A stretch of DNA of 49,485 bases from Methyloversatilis sp. XJ19-49 (GCF_024580145.1 NZ_JANINI010000003.1:308062-357546), one strand, 5' to 3'. Numbered from the stretch's first letter, positions 36,057-44,936 are shown. Numbers and translations: made by a program. Notes: generated by a model from the letters alone, not told the origin.

Positions 36057-36645
36057 TCCGGTGCGCGGATTTCTCGGTCGCTGGTCGCGGCTGAAACAGC
36101 AGGCCACAGCCGGATCCGCTCCAGCCGACGGCGTGCCCGTCGTCGATCCGGCGGCCGACGTTGCAGCATCGCAGACCGAATCCGAGGTGCCGTTGCCGCC
36201 GGTCGATTCGCTCGACTTCGATTCCGACTTCCGTGGCTTTCTGGGCGACAAGGTCGACGAGGGCGTCAAGCGCGCGGCGCTGAAAAAGCTGTTCCACACC
36301 GGCCCTTTCAACACCATGGACGGGCTGGACGTCTATATCGAAGACTTCAGCGTGTTCGAGCCGCTGCCGGCATCGATGGTCGCCCAACTTGCGCATGCGC
36401 GGGAAACGCTCTCTCCGACGCTGCCGGCCGACTGGTTCGGTCCGGTGGTCGATGCCGAACCTGCGGTCGCGCTGCCGGAACCGGAGCCGCCGACTGGGTT
36501 GCCGTCCGAGCCGGACGCGCTTCCCGACAGGCGTGACGCGGCTGCCCCCGAGTCTCTGCCCTCCGCGCATGCTGACGCGCCGTCCGGCCCGCAACAGGGT
36601 GTGATACAGCCTGATCCGGCAGAAAGTCGTTCCCGGTCGGAATAG
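36046..36645 (+). CDS. DUF3306 domain-containing protein
   Basis: A 199-residue protein of the DUF3306 family ([19 protein letters not shown] start; central FRGFLGDKVDEGVKRAALKKLFHTGPFNTMDGLDVYIEDF). The last third is acidic and proline-rich with no predicted fold. The family accompanies DUF3305 and Tat formate dehydrogenases; a role as an assembly factor is plausible but unproven. The start is fixed by the overlap with the previous gene and the family N-terminus. Confidence 0.82.
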   Translation: MADDPVRGFLGRWSRLKQQATAGSAPADGVPVVDPAADVAASQTESEVPLPPVDSLDFDSDFRGFLGDKVDEGVKRAALKKLFHTGPFNTMDGLDVYIEDFSVFEPLPASMVAQLAHARETLSPTLPADWFGPVVDAEPAVALPEPEPPTGLPSEPDALPDRRDAAAPESLPSAHADAPSGPQQGVIQPDPAESRSRSE

Positions 36646-36666
36646 GTCATTCCTTTCATCGCTTCT

Positions 36667-36683
36667 TTGGCACAAAGCCTGCA
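36667..36683 (+). promoter_or_regulatory. Putative sigma-54 (-24/-12) promoter of the formate dehydrogenase operon
   Basis: The sequence ttggcacaaagcctgca has GG and GC exactly 10 nt apart, matching the RpoN consensus TGGCAC-N5-TTGC closely. It lies 28 bp before the polyferredoxin ATG; the start site would be near 36694, right at the ggagga ribosome-binding site (36695-36700), giving a very short leader. A 7-bp inverted repeat (acaaagc/gctttgt, 36672-36678 and 36687-36693) overlaps it. Confidence 0.55.
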
Positions 36684-36710
36684 AAAGCTTTGTCGGAGGA
36701 GCGACCGACA

Positions 36711-38804
36711 ATGAATAACGCCGACAAGGCGATCCACCTGTGCAATTGCAACGGCACGGTGCCATTCGACATCACACGCCTGACCGATGCGCTCGCGCTG
36801 GATGCGCCGCTCGAGGTCGGGCAGCAACTGTGCCGGCGCGACGCGCATACGTTTGCGCAGCGGCTCGGCAAGGCGGCCGAAGCCATCGTCGGCTGTACGC
36901 AGGAATCGGCACTGTTGCGCGAGCTGGCGGAGGACGCCGGCAGCGCATCCGGCGTCACCTTCATCAATCTGCGGGACATCGCCGGACGCAGCGCGCGAGG
37001 TGCCGACGTGCAGCCTGCACTCGCGGCACAGCTTGCGATGGCGCGGCTGGCCGAGCCGGCACCGGTGCCGGCAGTGAGTTATGAATCGACCGGCCAGTTG
37101 CTGATCATCGGCCCGGCCGGCGCCGCGCTGGGTTGGGCGCAGCGTGCGCAGCAACAGTATGGCGAGCGCCTGGCGATCAACGTGCTGATCACCGACAACG
37201 ATCGCACCGAGCTGCCGCTGCGCCGCGATTACCCGGTGGCCAGCGGCCGCAATGTGTCGGTCGCCGGCTGGCTCGGTGCCTTCGAGGTGAGCTGGCAACG
37301 CGCCAACGCGATCGACCTCGATGCCTGTGTTCGCTGCAATGCCTGCATCGACGCCTGTCCGGAAGGCGCCATCGGTTATGACTACCAGGTGAATGCCGCT
37401 CGCTGCACCGGTCACCGCGCGTGCGCGAGTGCCTGCCGCGACATCGGTGCCATCGATTTTTCCGCCGTTGGCGCACCGCGCAGCGAAACCTATGATCTCG
37501 TGCTCGACCTGTCAGAGCCGGCGCTGATCCGAATTCCGCACCCACCGCAAGGCTATCTGTCACCCGGGCGCGATCCGCTCGAGCAGTCGCTGGCGTTGCA
37601 GCAGATCGCCTCCCTGGTCGGCGAATTCGAAAAGCCGAAGTTCTTCACGTACAAGCCATCGATCTGCGCGCACAGCCGCAACAGCAAACAGGGCTGCAAC
37701 CAGTGCATCGACGTCTGTTCGACCTCGGCCATCCGCGCCGCGGGTGATGGCGTGTTCGTCGAGCCGCATCTGTGCATGGGGTGCGGTGCGTGTGCGACAG
37801 TTTGTCCCACGGGGGCGATGCGCTACGCCTACCCGTCCGCGAGTGATGTTGCACTGCGCATCAAGACGGCGCTGAAGGCTTGGCGCGCAGCAGGTGGCCG
37901 CGCGCCGTGCATCCTCTTCCACAGCGAAACGCGCGGCGAAGAGCTGATCGCGCTGGCCGGACGTCATCGCGGCCTGCCAGCTGATGTGCTGCCGGTGGCC
38001 GTGCATGACGTCGCTTCGGTCGGCCTCGAACTGATGTTCGCGGCGCTGTCCTACGGCGCTGCACAATGCGTCATTCTGTCTCAAGGCGACCAGCCGGACG
38101 CCTATGGCGAGGCGACCGCGGCACAGATCGGCATCGGTCGCAGCGTGCTTGAGGCGCTTGGCTACCCCGTGTCGGCACTGGTGGCCGTCACGGCAGATGA
38201 CGCGGCGACACTGACGCAGGCGCTGGGCACGCGTCCCGCGGCTGGCATGTCCTGTCCGCCCGCGTCGTTTGCGCTGCCGGCCGAAAAACGCGGCGCACTC
38301 GAATTCTGTCTCGAACATCTGGTGCGCCACGCGCCGGTGAAGGCAGAGACGATCGCGCTGCCGGCTGGCGCCCCCTTTGGTACGGTGAATATCGACCGGG
38401 CGGCCTGCACGCTGTGCATGAGCTGTGTCGGCGCCTGTCCGGCGTCGGCGCTGATGGATGGCGGCGAACGGCCGGCGTTGCGCTTTCTCGAACGCAACTG
38501 CGTGCAGTGCGGCCTGTGCGTGAATACCTGTCCCGAAAACGCGCTGTCGCTCGAACCACGCCTGCTGATCGGTGATGCCGTGCGGCGTGAACGCATGCTG
38601 AACGAAGCCGAACCCTTCCACTGCATCCGCTGCAGCGCGCCCTTCGGCACGAAGCAGATGATCGACGCAATGACCGGCAAGCTGGCGGCGCACTCGATGT
38701 TTGCCGGCGGTGATGCACTGCGTCGGCTGCAGATGTGCGCAGATTGCCGCGTGATCGACTTGATGCACAGCCCCGGCCGCGAAACTTCGGTGTTCGATCT
38801 ATGA
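36711..38804 (+). CDS. Multi-cluster 4Fe-4S protein of the formate dehydrogenase locus
   Basis: A 697-residue cytoplasmic polyferredoxin. It starts with CNCNGTVPF (C11, C13). Cysteine clusters of the CxxCxxCxxxC type occur at 206-216 (CVRCNACIDAC), again in CAHSRNSKQGCNQCIDVC and CMGCGACATVC, and at 566-576 (CTLCMSCVGAC) followed by CVQCGLCVNTC, so at least five 4Fe-4S sites are likely. Between them lie regions resembling F420-non-reducing or MvhD-like segments. The family regularly accompanies Tat formate dehydrogenases of beta- and alphaproteobacteria. It may feed electrons to or from the cytoplasm or supply clusters. The start follows a ggagga site. Confidence 0.85.
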   Translation: MNNADKAIHLCNCNGTVPFDITRLTDALALDAPLEVGQQLCRRDAHTFAQRLGKAAEAIVGCTQESALLRELAEDAGSASGVTFINLRDIAGRSARGADVQPALAAQLAMARLAEPAPVPAVSYESTGQLLIIGPAGAALGWAQRAQQQYGERLAINVLITDNDRTELPLRRDYPVASGRNVSVAGWLGAFEVSWQRANAIDLDACVRCNACIDACPEGAIGYDYQVNAARCTGHRACASACRDIGAIDFSAVGAPRSETYDLVLDLSEPALIRIPHPPQGYLSPGRDPLEQSLALQQIASLVGEFEKPKFFTYKPSICAHSRNSKQGCNQCIDVCSTSAIRAAGDGVFVEPHLCMGCGACATVCPTGAMRYAYPSASDVALRIKTALKAWRAAGGRAPCILFHSETRGEELIALAGRHRGLPADVLPVAVHDVASVGLELMFAALSYGAAQCVILSQGDQPDAYGEATAAQIGIGRSVLEALGYPVSALVAVTADDAATLTQALGTRPAAGMSCPPASFALPAEKRGALEFCLEHLVRHAPVKAETIALPAGAPFGTVNIDRAACTLCMSCVGACPASALMDGGERPALRFLERNCVQCGLCVNTCPENALSLEPRLLIGDAVRRERMLNEAEPFHCIRCSAPFGTKQMIDAMTGKLAAHSMFAGGDALRRLQMCADCRVIDLMHSPGRETSVFDL

Positions 38805-39460
38805 CCACCGGAACGGAATTGCGCCCGATGGCTTTCGTCCGCGACCCGGTCGGCGACGAGGACATGGCGCGTGCCAACCACTACGCACTGATTTCGCGAC
38901 TGTTTCACGCGGCACCTGATGTCGCGCTGCTGGACACGCTGGCCGCGCTGGGCGACTGGCCGGCCGACGATGGGGCGCCCTCGGCCGAAGCGATGTTGAT
39001 GGCGCGCGCTTGGAACGCACTGTGCGAGGCCTCGTCCGCCATGGACGCTGCAGCAGCACAGGATGAATTCGACGCGCTGTTCGGCGGTGTCGGCCGCCCG
39101 CAGGTCGTGCCATTTGCATCTTTTCATCTCGCCGGTTTCGTCAACGAAAAGCCGTTGGCCAGATTGCGCGATGACCTGGCCGTGCTCGGACTGCAGCGCG
39201 CCGCAGGTGAATCCGACCCGGAAGATCACATTGCCGCACTGGCCGACGTGATGCGCCTGCTGCTGACCGACACGACGCGCAGCGAAGCGGACCGCACAGC
39301 GGTTCAGGATCGTTTCTTCGCGGCCCACATCGAGCCCTGGTACTGCGCACTCATCGATGCAATCGAGGCCGCACCCGAGGCAAATTTCTACCGGCGCGCC
39401 GGGCGTTACCTGCGCTGCTTTCTCGACATTGAGAGTGCTGCGCGGCAGATCGAGGCCTGA
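38801..39460 (+). CDS. TorD/DmsD-family redox enzyme maturation chaperone
   Basis: A 219-residue cytoplasmic all-helical chaperone of the TorD type. Seen features are RANHYALISRLFHAAPD near the N-terminus, YDALFGG-like sequence (EFDALFGGVGRPQVVPFASFHL) and EDHIAALADVMRLLL. These proteins bind the Tat signal and apo-form of molybdoenzymes until the cofactor is inserted; the client should be the formate dehydrogenase catalytic subunit. The start overlaps the previous stop by 4 bp (ATGA). Confidence 0.86.
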   Translation: MTTGTELRPMAFVRDPVGDEDMARANHYALISRLFHAAPDVALLDTLAALGDWPADDGAPSAEAMLMARAWNALCEASSAMDAAAAQDEFDALFGGVGRPQVVPFASFHLAGFVNEKPLARLRDDLAVLGLQRAAGESDPEDHIAALADVMRLLLTDTTRSEADRTAVQDRFFAAHIEPWYCALIDAIEAAPEANFYRRAGRYLRCFLDIESAARQIEA

Positions 39461-39523
39461 CGCCATGCCTGAACAACACATGCTCCGCACAACCCGCAGC
39501 GACCACGACAGGAGGACTTCACG

Positions 39524-39736
39524 ATGACTGACAAGGACAACCTCAATACCAACCTCAAACGCAGGCATTTCCTGCTGACCGCAGGTGTCGGTGGCGTGGG
39601 CGCCGCAGCCCCCGTGGTGGCGGTGCGCTCGACCGGCGACGCAGCGCCGGCGACCGACGCCACGGCGAAGAACGAGACGGGCGGCTATCGCATGACTGAG
39701 CACATCGCAAATTACTACCGTACCGCACGCGTCTGA
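39524..39736 (+). CDS. Small Tat-signal formate dehydrogenase protein (FdhX-like)
   Basis: A 70-residue protein with a twin-arginine signal (LKRRHFLLTAGVGGVGAAAP, arginines 13-14). After the hydrophobic stretch only about 35 residues remain (TGGYRMTEHIANYYRTARV). Such small Tat proteins sit directly upstream of the catalytic subunit in many formate dehydrogenase operons and may be minor subunits or help Tat export. A strong aggagg precedes the ATG. The next gene starts 16 bp later. Confidence 0.85.
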   Translation: MTDKDNLNTNLKRRHFLLTAGVGGVGAAAPVVAVRSTGDAAPATDATAKNETGGYRMTEHIANYYRTARV

Positions 39737-39752
39737 CCGGAGGAGACCGACC

Positions 39753-42659
39753 ATGACCCTGACCCGCAAATCCGCCACCGCCTCGCGCGGCGGCTCGCGC
39801 CTCGCGCGCGCCGTGTCGGCTGCCGCGCCGCGCACGATGGACCGGCGCACCTTTCTGAAGCGCTCCGGCATGACGGCCGGTGCCGGCGCCTTCGCGTCGG
39901 CGCTGCCATTCTCCATGGTCGAGCGCGCCCGGGCCGCCGATGCACCGGCGACCGGGGGCAAGGTCGAAATCAAGCGCACGATCTGTACCCATTGTTCGGT
40001 CGGCTGCGCCGTCGATGCCGAAGTCGTGAATGGCGTTTGGGTCGGGCAGGAGCCGGTGTTCGACAGCCCGATCAATATGGGTGCGAACTGCGCCAAGGGC
40101 GCGTCGATCCGCGAGCACGGTCACGGCGAGCACCGCCTGCGCTACCCGATGAAGCTGGTCGATGGCAAATGGGTGCGCATGTCGTGGGACGACGCGCTGA
40201 CGGAACTGTCGGCCCGGCTGATGAAGCTGCGCGAAGAAAGCGGACCGGACAGCGTGTACTGGATAGGCTCGTCGAAACACAACAACGAGCAGGCCTACAT
40301 GATGCGCAAGTTCGTGTCGATGTGGGGCACCAACAACTGCGATCATCAGGCGCGCATTTGCCACTCGACCACGGTGGCCGGCGTGGCGAATACGTGGGGG
40401 TATGGTGCGATGACCAACTCCTACAACGACATGCAGAACTCGAAGGCCATCCTGTTCATGGGATCGAATGCCGCCGAGGCGCATCCGGTGTCGCTGCTGC
40501 ACATCCTGCATGCGAAGGAAAACGGCGCAAAAATCGTCGTTGCCGATCCGCGTTTCACGCGCACTGCGGCCAAGGCCGACCACTTCGTGCGTATCCGTTC
40601 GGGCTCCGACATCGCCATCCTGTATGGCGTGATGCGGCACATTTTCGAGAACGGCTGGGAGGACAAGCAGTACATCGACGACCGCGTGTTCGGCATGGAC
40701 AAGATCCGCGACGAAGCGATGAAGTGGACGCCGGAGAAGGTCGAGGAAGTCAGCGGCGTGCCGGACGACCAGGTGAAGCTGATCGCTGAAACGATGGCGA
40801 AGAACAAGCCGTCGACCGTGGTGTGGTGCATGGGCCAGACGCAGCACACGACCGGAAATGCGATCGTGCGCATGATGTGCAATCTGCAGTTGGCACTGGG
40901 CAACGTTGGCGTATCGGGCGGCGGGACCAACATCTTCCGCGGCCACGACAACGTGCAGGGCGCAACCGACGTTGGTCCGAACCCGGATTCGCTGCCCGGT
41001 TATTACGGCATCGCGGCCGGCTCGTGGAAGCACTGGGCGGGCGTGTGGGGCGTCGATTACGAGTGGCTGAAAGGCCGTTTCGCGTCGCAGGCGATGATGG
41101 AGAAGTCCGGCATTACGGTTTCGCGCTGGATCGATGGCGTCACCGAGAAGAACGAATTCATCGACCAGGACCCGAATCTGCGTGCCGTGGTGTTCTGGGG
41201 TCATGCGCCGAATTCGCAGACGCGTGGCAAGGACATGCTGGAGGCCATGAAGGCGCTCGACACGCTGGTCGTCATCGACCCTTATCCGTCGGCCACTGCC
41301 GCGATGGCGGCGAGCGGCCGCAAGGATGGTGTGTATCTGCTGCCGGCCGCGACGCAGTTCGAGTGCGAAGGCTCGTGCACTGCGTCGAACCGTTCCATCC
41401 AGTGGCGGGAGAAGGTGATCGAGCCGCTGTGGGAATCGAAGCCCGACCACACCATCATGTATCTGTTCGCGCAGAAATTCGGTTTCGCCGACGAGTTCAC
41501 GAAGAACGTGAAGGTGACGAACAACGAGCCAAGCGTCGAAGACATCCTGCGTGAAATCAACCGTGGGACCTGGACCATCGGCTACACCGGCCAGTCGCCG
41601 GAACGGCTGAAGATCCACATGCGAAACATGCAGGTGTTCGACCCGAAGACGCTGCGCGCGAAGGGCGGCATCGACAAGGAAACCGGCTACCAGCTCGACG
41701 GGGAGTACTTCGGGTTGCCCTGGCCGTGTTACGGCACGCCGGAAATGAAGCACCCCGGTACGCCCAATCTGTACGACACGTCGAAGCATGTGATGGACGG
41801 TGGTGGCAACTTCCGCGCCAACTTCGGCGTCGAGAAGGACGGCGTAAGTCTGCTGGCCAATGACGGCTCGGCGTCGAAAGGTGCCGACTTGCAGTTCGGC
41901 TATCCGGAATTCGACCACGTACTGCTGAAGAAGCTCGGCTGGTGGGATGACCTGACTGACGACGAGAAGAAGAAGGCGGAAGGCAAGAACTGGAAGACCG
42001 ACGTGTCCGGTGGCATCCAGCGGGTCGTGATGAAGGTGCACGGCTGTCATCCTTTCGGCAATGCAAAGGCACGTGCGGTCGTCTGGAATTTCCCTGACGC
42101 CGTCCCACTGCACCGCGAACCGCTGTTCTCGCCGCGTGCCGACCTGGTCGCCAAATACCCGACGCACGACGACAAGAAGGCCTTCTGGCGTCTGCCCACG
42201 CTGTACAAGAGCGTGCAGGACCAGTTCGCAAACGTCGGCAAGGACTACCCGCTGATCATGACCTCCGGTCGATTGGTCGAATACGAGGGCGGTGGCGACG
42301 AGACGCGTTCCAACCCGTGGCTGGCGGAACTGCAGCAGGACATGTTCGTCGAGATCAACCCGCGTGCAGCCAATGACCGTGGCATACGCGACAAGGACAT
42401 GGTGTGGGTGAAGTCACCGACCGGGGCGCAGATCAAGGTGATGGCGATGGTGACCGAGCGGGTCGGCGCCGATACGGTGTTCCTGCCGTTCCACTTCGCC
42501 GGCCACTGGATGGGCAAGGACCTGATCGACAGCTATCCGGAAGGTGCGGCCCCGGTGGTGCGCGGCGAGGCGGTGAACACTGCCACCACGTACGGTTACG
42601 ACGCGGTGACGATGATGCAGGAAACCAAGACCACGGTCTGCCAGATCGTCAAGGCCTGA
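39753..42659 (+). CDS. fdhA: Formate dehydrogenase, catalytic (alpha) subunit, Tat-exported, Cys type
   Basis: Oxidises formate to CO2 in the periplasm with a bis-MGD molybdenum or tungsten centre. The 968 residues begin with a Tat signal (DRRTFLKRSG, arginines 31-32). The N-terminal 4Fe-4S site is C78-xx-C81-xxx-C85 with C113. The metal ligand is cysteine: C203 in QARICHSTTVAG, codon TGC at 40359, where selenoprotein versions have TGA. Further family motifs are GSNAAEAHP, VWCMGQTQHTTGNA and the C-terminal dinucleotide-binding domain (MTSGRLVEYEGGG). Preceded by a ggagga site. Beta and gamma subunits follow. Confidence 0.96.
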   Translation: MTLTRKSATASRGGSRLARAVSAAAPRTMDRRTFLKRSGMTAGAGAFASALPFSMVERARAADAPATGGKVEIKRTICTHCSVGCAVDAEVVNGVWVGQEPVFDSPINMGANCAKGASIREHGHGEHRLRYPMKLVDGKWVRMSWDDALTELSARLMKLREESGPDSVYWIGSSKHNNEQAYMMRKFVSMWGTNNCDHQARICHSTTVAGVANTWGYGAMTNSYNDMQNSKAILFMGSNAAEAHPVSLLHILHAKENGAKIVVADPRFTRTAAKADHFVRIRSGSDIAILYGVMRHIFENGWEDKQYIDDRVFGMDKIRDEAMKWTPEKVEEVSGVPDDQVKLIAETMAKNKPSTVVWCMGQTQHTTGNAIVRMMCNLQLALGNVGVSGGGTNIFRGHDNVQGATDVGPNPDSLPGYYGIAAGSWKHWAGVWGVDYEWLKGRFASQAMMEKSGITVSRWIDGVTEKNEFIDQDPNLRAVVFWGHAPNSQTRGKDMLEAMKALDTLVVIDPYPSATAAMAASGRKDGVYLLPAATQFECEGSCTASNRSIQWREKVIEPLWESKPDHTIMYLFAQKFGFADEFTKNVKVTNNEPSVEDILREINRGTWTIGYTGQSPERLKIHMRNMQVFDPKTLRAKGGIDKETGYQLDGEYFGLPWPCYGTPEMKHPGTPNLYDTSKHVMDGGGNFRANFGVEKDGVSLLANDGSASKGADLQFGYPEFDHVLLKKLGWWDDLTDDEKKKAEGKNWKTDVSGGIQRVVMKVHGCHPFGNAKARAVVWNFPDAVPLHREPLFSPRADLVAKYPTHDDKKAFWRLPTLYKSVQDQFANVGKDYPLIMTSGRLVEYEGGGDETRSNPWLAELQQDMFVEINPRAANDRGIRDKDMVWVKSPTGAQIKVMAMVTERVGADTVFLPFHFAGHWMGKDLIDSYPEGAAPVVRGEAVNTATTYGYDAVTMMQETKTTVCQIVKA

Positions 42660-42727
42660 CGCGGGCGCGATGAAACAACGCGGGGCGGCGCGCGGGCAGC
42701 GCACCGCCCCGGAGAACGGAGGAAGCC

Positions 42728-43354
42728 ATGGCAAGAATGAAATTCATCTGTGACGCGGAGCGCTGCATCGAGTGCAATGGTTGCGTCACCGCGTGCAAGA
42801 ACGAACACGAAGTGCCTTGGGGCGTGAATCGCCGGCGCGTCGTGACCATCAACGACGGCGTGCCGGGCGAGCGATCGATGTCGGTTGCCTGCATGCACTG
42901 TTCCGACGCGCCCTGTATGGCGGTGTGTCCCGTCGATTGCTTCTATCGCACCGATGAGGGCGTCGTGCTGCACGACAAGGACCTGTGCATCGGGTGCGGC
43001 TACTGCTTCTACGCCTGTCCGTTCGGCGCACCGCAGTTCCCGCAGGCGGGGGCTTTCGGCCTGCGCGGCAAGATGGACAAATGCACCTTCTGTGCCGGCG
43101 GCCCGGAGAAGAATGCGTCGGAGGACGAATTCCGCAAGTACGGCCGCAACCGCCTGGCTGAAGGCAAGCTGCCGCTGTGCGCCGAAGTCTGTTCGACCAA
43201 AGCGCTGCTCGGTGGCGACGCCGACGTGCTGGCCGACATCTATCGTCAGCGCGTCACCACGCGCGGCAAGGGCGCCGACATCTGGGGCTGGTCGACCGCC
43301 TACGGCAAGCCGGACGCACCGGCCCAGCAACCGGAAGCGGGGGGCAAATCATGA
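42728..43354 (+). CDS. fdhB: Formate dehydrogenase, iron-sulfur (beta) subunit
   Basis: A 208-residue four-cluster ferredoxin that carries electrons from the catalytic subunit to the cytochrome b. The cysteine sets are CDAERCIECNGCVTAC, CMHCSDAPCMAVCPVDC, CIGCGYCFYACPFGAPQ and KCTFCAGG with later LCAEVC, giving four 4Fe-4S sites. There is no C-terminal membrane anchor of the FdnH type and no signal peptide, so it must be exported together with the alpha subunit. The start follows a cggagga site. The stop overlaps the lipoprotein start by 4 bp. Confidence 0.94.
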   Translation: MARMKFICDAERCIECNGCVTACKNEHEVPWGVNRRRVVTINDGVPGERSMSVACMHCSDAPCMAVCPVDCFYRTDEGVVLHDKDLCIGCGYCFYACPFGAPQFPQAGAFGLRGKMDKCTFCAGGPEKNASEDEFRKYGRNRLAEGKLPLCAEVCSTKALLGGDADVLADIYRQRVTTRGKGADIWGWSTAYGKPDAPAQQPEAGGKS

Positions 43355-43575
43355 GACGACTGACGGGATCGGTACTTGTTGCCGCCGTGGCGCTGTCGCT
43401 CGTCGGCTGCGGCGAACACGAACAGGTGGTGGTCTACAAGCAGGGCCAGTATCAGGGCAAGCCCGACACCAAGCCGTGGGACAACGAATCGTTCGCGGGT
43501 GACCGTGCGCAATGGGAAGCCACCATCAAGGCGCGCAACCAGAGCCAGAACGAATACCGCCGCATCAACGGTTAG
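43351..43575 (+). CDS. Small lipoprotein within the formate dehydrogenase operon
   Basis: A 74-residue protein with a lipoprotein signal: basic start (MRRLTGSV), hydrophobic core and lipobox LVGC with the lipidated cysteine at residue 20. The mature part is short and polar (YKQGQYQGKPDTKPWDNE, ending NQSQNEYRRING). The start is fixed by the ATGA overlap with fdhB and it lies 9 bp before the gamma subunit gene. Its place between two structural genes suggests an accessory subunit or anchor on the periplasmic side. Residue after Cys is Gly, so it may go to the outer membrane. Confidence 0.82.
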   Translation: MRRLTGSVLVAAVALSLVGCGEHEQVVVYKQGQYQGKPDTKPWDNESFAGDRAQWEATIKARNQSQNEYRRING

Positions 43576-43584
43576 GAGGTTGCG

Positions 43585-44607
43585 ATGACTGATCACTTCT
43601 CATGGCTTGTCCGTCTGCTGTGCTGCATCGGTGCGCTGTTGGCGCTGCCGTTACAGCCGGCGCTGGCGGCCGATGCGGCCGAACAGGCGACCAGCCAGCA
43701 GTTCCAGCCGTTGAACAACGCACCGGTGTGGCGCGAAGTGCGCTCGGGTGATGCGCATTACACGTCGGTCAAGGGGGTCGAGACGGGTGTGCTGATCCAG
43801 TCGGGTGGCCAGACCTGGCGCGCGTTGCGCAACGGGCCGGTGATGCTGTACGGCGGCATTGCCTTCTGCGCCATGGTGATACTGCTGGCGGTGTTCTTCA
43901 AGCTGAGGGGGCCGATCATGCTGTCCGGTGCGAAGAGCGGCCGTCTGATCCATCGGTTCAATACGCTGGAGCGTGCATCACACTGGGCGATGGCGATTTC
44001 GTTCTGCGTGCTCGCCGTCAGCGGACTGGTGATGCTGTTCGGGAAGCATGTGCTCCTGCCGGTGTTCGGCTACTCGCTGTTCGCCACCGTGGCCGTGGTG
44101 TGCAAGAACGTGCATAACTTCATCGGACCGCTTTTCATCCTGTCGGTGGTCGTGTTTATCGTGCTGTTCATCAAGGACAACGTCTGGCAGTCGATCGACG
44201 CACTCTGGATACGCAAGGCGGGCGGCTTGCTGACCGGTGAACACGTGCCATCGCATCGCTTCAACTTCGGCGAGAAGACCTGGTTCTGGTTGGGCGTGGT
44301 GTTCCTGTCACTGACGGTCGGCATCAGCGGTCTGGTACTCAACTTCCCGAACTTCGAGCAGGGACGCTGGGTGATGCAGACCGCCAACATCGTTCACCTG
44401 ATCGGCTCACTGGTGGTGATGACGCTGTCGCTTGCGCATATATATATAGGCAGCATCGGCATGGAGAGCGCGCTCGACGGGATGAAGACCGGCTACGTCG
44501 ACGAAACCTGGGCCAGGGAACACCACGAACTCTGGTACGACGAGGCGATGAAAACCCAACCCGCGACACAGCCGGCAGGTGGAATGCCTGTCACGGCCCG
44601 CGTCTGA
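43585..44607 (+). CDS. fdhC: Formate dehydrogenase, cytochrome b556 (gamma) subunit
   Basis: A 340-residue membrane protein that passes electrons from the Fe-S subunit to quinone. It has a Sec-type N-terminal signal (to about residue 29, ALAAD), a periplasmic stretch, an extra membrane helix (about 89-110), then the four-helix cytochrome b core with haem-ligand histidines in HRFNTLERASHW, KNVHNFIGPLF and VHLIGSLVVMTLSLAHIY. The typical end GMESALDGMKTGYVDETWAREHHELWYDE is present. The extra N-terminal region is usual for this subfamily and longer than E. coli FdnI. A taggagg site precedes the ATG. Confidence 0.94.
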   Translation: MTDHFSWLVRLLCCIGALLALPLQPALAADAAEQATSQQFQPLNNAPVWREVRSGDAHYTSVKGVETGVLIQSGGQTWRALRNGPVMLYGGIAFCAMVILLAVFFKLRGPIMLSGAKSGRLIHRFNTLERASHWAMAISFCVLAVSGLVMLFGKHVLLPVFGYSLFATVAVVCKNVHNFIGPLFILSVVVFIVLFIKDNVWQSIDALWIRKAGGLLTGEHVPSHRFNFGEKTWFWLGVVFLSLTVGISGLVLNFPNFEQGRWVMQTANIVHLIGSLVVMTLSLAHIYIGSIGMESALDGMKTGYVDETWAREHHELWYDEAMKTQPATQPAGGMPVTARV

Positions 44608-44621
44608 TCGGAGGACTACGC

Positions 44622-44906
44622 ATGAACAGGATAGTGGTTTTGATGATCGGCGCGCTGCTCACCGCCGGAGCGCTGGCCAAGTTGCCTGAAATGACGGAAG
44701 AACAAAAGGCTGCCGCGGCCGAGAAGAAGGCGAAGGCGGCTGAAGGCGACAAGAAGGCTGCCGGATTACTGGCCGCCTCGCAGGATGCGGTGGCGGGAAA
44801 ATACATTGAACGGATGAGGGCGCAGGGCATTACCGTGACGCCGACGCTTGTTGCACCTCCAGCTGCACCCCCAGCGCAGCCCGCCGCTGCGCCCGCCGCC
44901 AAGTAA
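44622..44906 (+). CDS. Small exported Ala/Lys/Pro-rich protein
   Basis: A 94-residue protein with a Sec signal (1-19, LLTAGALA) and a low-complexity mature part: an Ala/Lys/Glu-rich helix (KLPEMTEEQKAAAAEKKAK), a short segment AVAGKYIERMRAQGITV and an Ala/Pro-rich tail. No family recognised. It is 14 bp after the cytochrome b gene with a good ribosome-binding site and is the last gene before the terminator, so it belongs to the formate dehydrogenase operon. Function unknown. Confidence 0.72.
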   Translation: MNRIVVLMIGALLTAGALAKLPEMTEEQKAAAAEKKAKAAEGDKKAAGLLAASQDAVAGKYIERMRAQGITVTPTLVAPPAAPPAQPAAAPAAK

Positions 44907-44936
44907 GCCAACCCACGGAAAAGCCAACCCACGGAA
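44905..44936 (+). repeat. Tandem 16-bp duplication at the operon end
   Basis: AAGCCAACCCACGGAA occurs twice in a row (44905-44920 and 44921-44936), starting inside the stop codon of the preceding gene and ending where the terminator stem begins. It looks like a recent slippage duplication. Confidence 0.8.

Noticed and set aside
40359-40361. Possible selenocysteine codon in the formate dehydrogenase
   Set aside because: The metal-ligand codon is TGC (cysteine), and the frame is continuous, so no selenocysteine insertion is needed.
39555-42167. 870-residue open frame antisense to fdhA
   Set aside because: Composition is dominated by His and Arg as expected from the reverse reading of a GC-rich gene; fdhA on the other strand is certain.
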